Shown here: one piece after another, positions 57,931-64,000 of the stretch
Position numbering within the stretch: position 1 is the first letter of the stretch
How the letters are laid out: each line of letters opens with the position of its first letter
Assembly: GCF_010731595.1 (NCBI RefSeq)
Contig: NZ_AP022582.1
Location: 2,976,001-3,040,000, forward strand
DNA from: Mycobacterium seoulense
GTDB lineage: Bacteria > Actinomycetota > Actinomycetes > Mycobacteriales > Mycobacteriaceae
Direction of reading: 5' to 3'
Length of the DNA stretch: 64,000 bases
Translations under genes and position numbers: made by a program
The notes under the pieces: model-generated
Seen by the model: the letters and a program-made list of their open reading frames with translations, nothing else
Databases searched by the model: none
Told to the model about the DNA's origin: nothing

Positions 57931-60900
57931 TCATGTGCAGTGCCGGTCCTTGATGAGTTCCACCCGTGACGAGATACCCAGCTTGGCGTAGACGTGGGTG
58001 AGGTGGGTCTGCACAGTGCGCGGTGAGATGAACAGTCGGGCCCCGATGTCCTTGTTGCCCAGACCTTCCCGGACCAGCCGCACCACATCCTGTTCCATGG
58101 GCGTGAGAGATCCCCGGCCACTGGTGGGGCGTTTGCGCTCGCCGCGGCCGCGTTGCGCGTAGGCGATCGCCTCCTCGGTGGACAGGGCCGCCCCTTCGGC
58201 CCAGGCGGCATCAAAACCACTCTGCCCCAAGGCCTCCCGAACTGTTGCCACCACGGTGTCGTAGCTGGCTTGATACATCGGGAAGCGGACATGTCCCATG
58301 CGCTGCCTTAAGGCGTCCGCCGCGCCCAATAGACGCGCCGCGTAAGGATCTTCGCCGTCGTCGACCGCCAGGTGGGCAAGGCATTCCAGGGTGTCGCCCA
58401 ACCGCAGATATCCCTGGGTACGGGCGGCGACCGTGAGGGCGTCGTGGGCGTCGCGTTCGGCCTGCTCCGGCTCACCCTGCCCCATCGCGATAAAAGCGCG
58501 TGTCGTCAGCGCGGGCGCTTGGTGGCAGCCGGGTACCAGCGCGACAGTCCGGTCAGCCCAATCGCGAGCCGCGACCAGATCACCACATGCCAATGCGGCC
58601 TCGGCCATCGGGTTGTAGCATCTGGCGAACGCCTCGCGCTCGGGAACGGTACGCCGCCAAGCCTCTTCGGCCTCCTGCCTGGCCCGTGTCGCGTCGCCAT
58701 CGGCGAGCGCAGCCGTCGCCAACACCCCATACACCGTGTCTCCGTAGAACCCACCTATCGCTTCTCCTGCCCGCAGCGCGGATTGCGCCGCGGCGTGCGC
58801 GGCAGCCGCCTGCCCCAGGTGTGCCAGCGTGAAGCTATGCGCCACGTGACCGAAGGTCGTCATGATCGAATCCTCGGCCGTCTCCGCCTCGACGGTCACG
58901 CGGCGAAGTATCTCGTCCGCTTGGATGAAATCTCCCAGCAGCCACAGCGTTGTGCCCAGCCAGGTTTCGCAGCCTCGGGCAGTAAACGGATCGCCGAGCG
59001 CAGCGCCGACGTCGCGTCCTTCTTCGGCGGCCGCGCGTGCGGCAACGGGTTCGCCGGCAATCACGCCGGCCGCCGCAAGGAAGGTGAGGACTTGGACCAA
59101 GCTGGTCGGATTGCCGGATGCGCGGGCCATGCCGAACGCCTCGCCGAAGTATTGCTGGGCTAGCTCGGCGTTATAGAACGTCATCATCCCGCACGTGATA
59201 AGCGCTCGACTAATCAGTCCCGGATTGTCGAGCCGGCGGGCGACGGCGAGGGCGTCCTGTGCCCGCTCCAGGCTGACGGGCACGGCCACCCACCCGGCGA
59301 TCGCGCCGTGATCGGCGACCGCGCGCGCCCACACGCCCGGGTCTATGGTCTCGGGATCCTGGTGGTCCAGGATCGCGTCGAACCCGGCCAGCGCTTCACG
59401 GAAAATGCTGCGCCTTATCCAAAACTGCTGCAGCGACGACACCAGCCGCAGCGCTGTCTCGGGGTCGGAATTCTCGCGGCTCCACACGTATGCCGCGCGC
59501 AGATTGTCGATCTCCACGGTGGCCCAACGCACCAACGGCTCAACATGGGCCGGTCCCCGCGAATCCAACTCGGCAATGGTGGCCGTGTAGTAATCCCGAT
59601 GTCGGGTGCGCACGTTGTCGCCCTCACCGGACTCGCCGAGTTTTTCTTGCGCATACTGGCGCACCGTCTCCAGTAGGCGATATCGCATTCCATCGGCGGT
59701 GTCGTCGGCGACCACCAGCGATTTGTCGACCAGCAGGCTGAGTTGGTCGAGCAGTTGGTAGCTTTCGACTTCGCTACTGGCGCCGACCGCCTGGGCGGCG
59801 TCGAGATCAAACCCGCCGGCAAAAACCGCGAGCCGGCGGAACAACACCTGCTCGGGTTCGGTGAGCAACGCGTGTGACCAGTCCACCGAGGCGCGTAACG
59901 TCTGCTGGCGGCGCACCGCGGTGCGTGCCCCCCCGGTCAGTAACCGGAACCGATCATGCAGGCTGTCGAGAATCTGGGGCAGAGACAGCGCCCGAACCCG
60001 TGCCGCGGCAAGCTCGATCGCCAACGGCATGCCATCGAGGCGCTCACAGATCTCGGCGACCAGCGCGGTGTTGTCCTCGCGCACAACAAATTCGGGACGA
60101 GCGTGCCTGGCGCGGTCGGTGAACAACTCGATCGCTTCGTCGACAAGCGACAACGACGGCACCCGCCAGCTCACTTCGCCGGGCACCCCCAGCGGCTCAC
60201 GGCTGGTGGCCAAAATCGTCAAATCGGGGCAGGCTGCCAACAGCTCAACGGCCACGGTCCCGCACGCTTCCAGCAGGTGCTCGCAGTTGTCCAGGAGCAG
60301 TAACATTTTCTTCTCTGCGAAGAACCGCACCAGCACGTCCATCGTGGAGCGGCCCGGCTGATCGGGCAGACCCAGCGTGCGCGCGACAGTCACCGGCGCG
60401 CCAGCGGGATTGGTGATTGGTGCCAGATCGACGTACCAGACCCCATCGGAGATCTCAGTGTTCAGTTGCGAGGCGACTTCGACGGCAAGTCGCGTCTTGC
60501 CGGCACCCCCCGCACCGGTCAAGGTGACGAGCCGATTGCCCGTGACGATCTGACGCAACTCCGCCATTGGGGCTTGGCGCCCAACGAAACTCGTCAATTG
60601 GACCGGGAGGTTGTGCGAAGCGACGGCCTGACCGACCCGAAGCGGCGGAAACTCGTTGGCCAGGTCGGGATGGCAAAGCTGCACGACTCGTTCGGGGCGG
60701 GGCAGATCGCGCAGCGGGTAGCTGCCCAGGTCGGCGAGCCACACGCCGTCGGGCAGCCGATCGACCACCATCGATTCGGTCGCGCCGGACAACACCGTCT
60801 GCCCGCCATGCGCGAGATCGCGCAGCCGCGCCGTGCGATTGACGGTCGGGCCGGCGTAGTTGGCGTCATCGCGCAGCTGGATCTCACCGGTGTGTACGCC

Positions 60901-61236
60901 GATGCGAAGTCGTATCGGAGCCAACGGCGCCCGCTGCAGGTCGAGGGCGCATGCCACCGCATCGGAGGCGCGGGCGAAGGCGGCCACGAAGCTGTCGCCC
61001 TCGCCCTGTTCCAGCGGGCGCACGCCGTCATGGGCGGGGACGGCCTCGTTGACCGTCTTATTCAGTTGCGCCATCGCGGCCGTCATCTTGTCGGGCTGCG
61101 TTTCCCACAGCCGCGTAGACCCCTCGACGTCGGCCAGCAGTAACGTCACCGTTCCGGTCGGCAGCAATTCACTTATGCTCCGGGTCAGCGGCGGTATCTC
61201 CGCGCGTTGGCTCATGTTGGCCAGCATCGCCGACAC
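57931..61236 (-). CDS. Cyclase-ATPase-TPR-LuxR fusion regulator
   Basis: This 1101-residue protein has an N-terminal class III nucleotide cyclase domain (TVTLLLADVEGSTRLWE with metal Asp36, GEGDSF with Asp81). A STAND-type ATPase follows (Walker A LTGAGGAGKTRLA, Walker B LLLLDNCEHLL), then a winged helix, TPR-like helices, and a C-terminal LuxR HTH (MEQDVVRLVREGLGNKDIGARLFISPRTVQTHLTHVYAKLGI). In the cyclase, the substrate-selecting Lys/Asp pair is replaced by Gln77 and Asn126, as in Rv0386. GTG 61236 is taken as start; ATG 61215 (MSQRAEIPP) is an alternative. Confidence 0.9.
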   Translation of the reverse strand: MSAMLANMSQRAEIPPLTRSISELLPTGTVTLLLADVEGSTRLWETQPDKMTAAMAQLNKTVNEAVPAHDGVRPLEQGEGDSFVAAFARASDAVACALDLQRAPLAPIRLRIGVHTGEIQLRDDANYAGPTVNRTARLRDLAHGGQTVLSGATESMVVDRLPDGVWLADLGSYPLRDLPRPERVVQLCHPDLANEFPPLRVGQAVASHNLPVQLTSFVGRQAPMAELRQIVTGNRLVTLTGAGGAGKTRLAVEVASQLNTEISDGVWYVDLAPITNPAGAPVTVARTLGLPDQPGRSTMDVLVRFFAEKKMLLLLDNCEHLLEACGTVAVELLAACPDLTILATSREPLGVPGEVSWRVPSLSLVDEAIELFTDRARHARPEFVVREDNTALVAEICERLDGMPLAIELAAARVRALSLPQILDSLHDRFRLLTGGARTAVRRQQTLRASVDWSHALLTEPEQVLFRRLAVFAGGFDLDAAQAVGASSEVESYQLLDQLSLLVDKSLVVADDTADGMRYRLLETVRQYAQEKLGESGEGDNVRTRHRDYYTATIAELDSRGPAHVEPLVRWATVEIDNLRAAYVWSRENSDPETALRLVSSLQQFWIRRSIFREALAGFDAILDHQDPETIDPGVWARAVADHGAIAGWVAVPVSLERAQDALAVARRLDNPGLISRALITCGMMTFYNAELAQQYFGEAFGMARASGNPTSLVQVLTFLAAAGVIAGEPVAARAAAEEGRDVGAALGDPFTARGCETWLGTTLWLLGDFIQADEILRRVTVEAETAEDSIMTTFGHVAHSFTLAHLGQAAAAHAAAQSALRAGEAIGGFYGDTVYGVLATAALADGDATRARQEAEEAWRRTVPEREAFARCYNPMAEAALACGDLVAARDWADRTVALVPGCHQAPALTTRAFIAMGQGEPEQAERDAHDALTVAARTQGYLRLGDTLECLAHLAVDDGEDPYAARLLGAADALRQRMGHVRFPMYQASYDTVVATVREALGQSGFDAAWAEGAALSTEEAIAYAQRGRGERKRPTSGRGSLTPMEQDVVRLVREGLGNKDIGARLFISPRTVQTHLTHVYAKLGISSRVELIKDRHCT

Positions 61237-61294
61237 CCTTGCGCATTACATCCGCGAGATCGCGTAGATCACCGCCCGCAAAGCGCGTACTCGG

Positions 61295-64000
61295 CTAGGT
61301 TCGCAGCCCCGCGTCCTGGATGAGCTGAATGCGGGAGGCCAGGCCGAGCTTGGCGTAAACATGGGTGAGGTGGGTCTGCACGGTGCGCGGCGAGATGAAC
61401 AGCCGCGCGCCGATCTCCCTGTTGCCCAGCCCCTCACGGACCAGGCGTACCACGTCGTTCTCCATGGGAGTCAGTGATGCCCAACCATTTGCAGGCCGTT
61501 TACGCTCGCCGCGTCCGCGCTGCGCGAAGGCGATGGCCTCCTCGGTGGACAGAGCCGCACCTTCGGCCCACATCATGTCGAAATCCTTCTCGCCCAACGT
61601 ATTGCGGGCCGCCGCGACCGTAATGTCGTAGCCGGGTTGATACATCGGATAACGGGCCTGCCCCATTCGCTGCCGGATGCCGGCCGATGCGCCCAACAGG
61701 CGCGCCGCATAGGGGTGATTGCCGCCGTCGGCCGCCAGGCGGGCCAGGCATTCCAGCGTGTCTGCCACTCGCAGATACCCCTGCGAACCAGTGGCGGACA
61801 CAAGTGCTTCGTGGACATCGCGCTCGGCCTGGTCCGGCTCACCCTGCGCGATCGCGACAAAGGCGCGAACCGTGCGGGCGACCACTTGGTGCCAGCCTGG
61901 AACCAGCGCTACGCAGTCGTCCGCCCAGTTGCGCGCAGTGACCAAATCACCGCAGGCCAGTGCGGCCTCGGCCAATGGATTCACGCTCTTGATGAACACT
62001 TCGCGAAAGGGCACGGTGTGTCGCCATGCCACCTCCGTGGCGTCCCTGGCCAGGGCGGCGTCACCGGCCGCCAGCGCGGCATGCGCAGCAACCGCACCCA
62101 CCGCGTCTGCCCAGTGACCGCCCAGCGCCTCGGCAAGTACCCGTGCGGATTCGACCGCCGCTTGAGCGGCAGCCGCCTGTCCTTGATATGCGAGCACCAC
62201 GGTCCGGGCCACGTCGCCGTAGACCTTCATAGGCCTATCCCCGGCAGCTTCGGCTTCCTCGACCAGGCCAGCTGCGACCCGAGCTGCGTGGGCCAGATTT
62301 CCCTGCATCATCAGCGAGATGGCCAGCCACGCCCGGGAGTGACGCGAGAAGAACCCGAACCCCAACGCGTCGGCAATGTCACGCCCTTCCTCAGCCGCGG
62401 CGCGCGCGCCGGTCGGTTGACCCGCCAGGCAACCCGCGGTCGCTCGATAACTGAGGATTTGGCACAGACTCCAGCGATCACCGGAAGCGCGGGCCAGTTC
62501 CGTGGCCTCGGCGAGGTAGCACTCGGCGATCTCGGGGGTGTAGAAGGCGGCGCTCGCACACCCGATCAGTATTCGAGCGAGCAGTGCCGGGTCTTGGAGT
62601 TCGCGTGCGGCAGCCAGGGCGTCCTGTACCCGATCCTCGTTCGCCGGGACGACCGCCCACCCCGTGAGCGTGCTCTGGTCGGCGACCGCGCGAACCCACA
62701 CCGCCGTGTCGACTTCCGAGCAGCGGCCGTCGCTTAACACCATTTCGAACCCGGCCACCCCTTCGCGGAACCGGCCACAAGCTATCCAGACCAGCTGCAA
62801 CGTGGATACCGACCGCAGCGCCGTCTCGAGGTCGGAATTCTCGCGGCTCCACATGAAGGCCGCCACCAGGTTGTCGATCTCAGTTTGCGCCCACACCAGC
62901 AGCGACTCGTCGCCGCTTTCTTGGCGTGATTCCAGCTCAGCCGCGGTGGCGGTGTAGTAGTTGCGGTGACGGGTGCGTACCTCGTCGGCCTCACCGGACT
63001 CGCCGAGCTTTTCCTGCGCATATTGGCGCACCGTCTCCAGCAACCGATACCGCATCCCCTCGCCGGTGTCGTCGGCGACCACCAGGGATTTATCGACCAG
63101 CAGGCTGAGTTGGTCCACCAACTGGTAACGCTCCACGTCGCCGTCGGCGCCGACCGCCTGGGCGCCGTCCAGGTCGAACCCTCCGGCGAACGCCGCCAGC
63201 CGGCGGAACAACACCCGCTCCGGTTCGGTGAGCAGCGCATGCGACCAGTCCACCGAGGCCCATAGCGTCTGCTGGCGGCGCACCGCGGTACGCGCACCCC
63301 CGGTCAGGAGCCGGAATCGGTCATGCAGACTGTTCATGATCTGGGTCAGTGACAGCGCCCTGATCCGCGCGGCGGCAAGCTCGATCGCCAATGGCATCCC
63401 ATCCAGCCGCCGGCAGATCTCTTCGACCACCGCGGTGTTCTCCGCGGTGATGGCGAATTCGGGCCGGACCCGCCGCGCACGGTCGGCGAACAACTCGACG
63501 GCCTCGTCGACAACGTTCAACGAGGGAACCCGCCAGCTCAGTTCACCGGCCACGCCGAGCGGCTCACGGCTCGTCGCCAAGACCGTGAGCTGCGGGCAGG
63601 ACGCGAGCAATTCGACGACCAGCGTCACGCACGCGTCCAGCAGATGCTCACAATTGTCGAGCAGCATCAACATTCTTTTTTCGGCGAAGAACCGTTGCAG
63701 CAACTCCATCGTGGAGCGGCCCGGCTGATCGGGCAGGCCGAGGCTACGCGCCACGGTCACCGGCGCCACAGCGGAATTGGTGATCGGTGCCAGGTCGATG
63801 TACCACACCCCGTCAGAAAACTCGTTGGTCAGTAGCGAGGTGAGTTCCATGCCGAGGCGGGTCTTGCCCGCTCCCCCGGCGCCGGTCAAAGTCACCAGCC
63901 GGTTACCGGCGACCAACTGACACAACTCCGCCATTTGCGCTTGGCGCCCAACGAATTTCGTCAACTGGGCCGGCAGGTTGTGCGACACCGCAACCTGGCG
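61295..64000 (-). CDS. Second ATPase-LuxR regulator, 5' part beyond the window
   Basis: The visible 900 or so residues align end to end with the preceding regulator: VSHNLPAQLTKFVGRQAQM, Walker A LTGAGGAGKTRLG, LMLLDNCEHLL, SRPEP-like LATSREPLG, TPR-like region and LuxR HTH ending YAKLGLASRI. The frame is open to the window end and the matching region in the neighbour is internal, so an N-terminal domain, probably a cyclase, lies outside. The pair is a tandem duplication; 58 bp separate this stop from the downstream copy's start. Confidence 0.88.
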   Translation of the reverse strand, partial: RQVAVSHNLPAQLTKFVGRQAQMAELCQLVAGNRLVTLTGAGGAGKTRLGMELTSLLTNEFSDGVWYIDLAPITNSAVAPVTVARSLGLPDQPGRSTMELLQRFFAEKRMLMLLDNCEHLLDACVTLVVELLASCPQLTVLATSREPLGVAGELSWRVPSLNVVDEAVELFADRARRVRPEFAITAENTAVVEEICRRLDGMPLAIELAAARIRALSLTQIMNSLHDRFRLLTGGARTAVRRQQTLWASVDWSHALLTEPERVLFRRLAAFAGGFDLDGAQAVGADGDVERYQLVDQLSLLVDKSLVVADDTGEGMRYRLLETVRQYAQEKLGESGEADEVRTRHRNYYTATAAELESRQESGDESLLVWAQTEIDNLVAAFMWSRENSDLETALRSVSTLQLVWIACGRFREGVAGFEMVLSDGRCSEVDTAVWVRAVADQSTLTGWAVVPANEDRVQDALAAARELQDPALLARILIGCASAAFYTPEIAECYLAEATELARASGDRWSLCQILSYRATAGCLAGQPTGARAAAEEGRDIADALGFGFFSRHSRAWLAISLMMQGNLAHAARVAAGLVEEAEAAGDRPMKVYGDVARTVVLAYQGQAAAAQAAVESARVLAEALGGHWADAVGAVAAHAALAAGDAALARDATEVAWRHTVPFREVFIKSVNPLAEAALACGDLVTARNWADDCVALVPGWHQVVARTVRAFVAIAQGEPDQAERDVHEALVSATGSQGYLRVADTLECLARLAADGGNHPYAARLLGASAGIRQRMGQARYPMYQPGYDITVAAARNTLGEKDFDMMWAEGAALSTEEAIAFAQRGRGERKRPANGWASLTPMENDVVRLVREGLGNREIGARLFISPRTVQTHLTHVYAKLGLASRIQLIQDAGLRT

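Overview
The window is high-GC actinobacterial chromosome from a slow-growing Mycobacterium, probably related to the M. avium complex. The evidence is an ESX-5a-type PE/PPE/Esx cluster, several mycobacterial lipoproteins (LpqV-, LpqU- and LpqT-like), TrcR/TrcS, and a gene order that follows the M. tuberculosis stretch Rv1069c to Rv1016c read in reverse. Assignments to Rv genes come from remembered family and synteny knowledge; no search was run.

Layout. (1) 1-10.3 kb is conserved backbone: a membrane alpha/beta hydrolase cut by the window edge, rhodanese plus cysteine dioxygenase, LpqV, two convergent patatin-like phospholipases, a class II glutamine amidotransferase, FadD14, the beta-propeller protein Rv1057, and DUF427/DUF6295 genes. 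(2) 10.2-25.7 kb is accessory. It has a dienelactone hydrolase, an AI-2E-type permease, a complete-looking meta-cleavage catabolic cluster (TetR, FAD hydroxylase, extradiol dioxygenase, ring-fission hydrolase, hydratase, aldolase, acylating acetaldehyde dehydrogenase), a frameshifted CheB-like relic, a methyltransferase and small exported proteins. It ends in a 2-kb island bounded by a 47-bp duplication of the 3' half of a tRNA-Leu gene; the island carries a divergent TetR/EXPERA pair and a resolvase scrap. (3) 26-30.4 kb is the PE8-PPE15-EsxJ-EsxI cluster plus a convergent PPE gene. (4) 30.9-42.4 kb holds trcR-trcS with a coupled hydrolase, then one co-directional kdpFABCDE potassium-uptake locus preceded by a micropeptide gene. 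(5) 42.5-57.9 kb is housekeeping: ppx2, DUF501, an FtsB-like protein, eno, lpqU, mazG, mfd, a diaminopimelate-decarboxylase-like gene, a TetR gene, tRNA-Gln, glmU, prsA, an ArsC-family gene and lpqT. (6) 57.9-64 kb carries two tandem giant ATPase/LuxR regulators; the first has an N-terminal class III cyclase domain and the second runs off the window.

Functional links. Regulation and target co-occur: TrcR is reported to repress Rv1057 in M. tuberculosis, and both are here. The catabolic cluster splits into two divergent arms around a shared promoter that holds a 24-bp imperfect palindrome, a good candidate operator for its TetR. The kdp genes are chained by start-stop overlaps, implying translational coupling. 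The most unusual items are the tRNA-bounded island, the class-I-shaped leucine tRNA, the enlarged cysteine-bearing KdpC, the micropeptide before kdpF, and a short repeat motif shared by two separate PE/PPE promoters.
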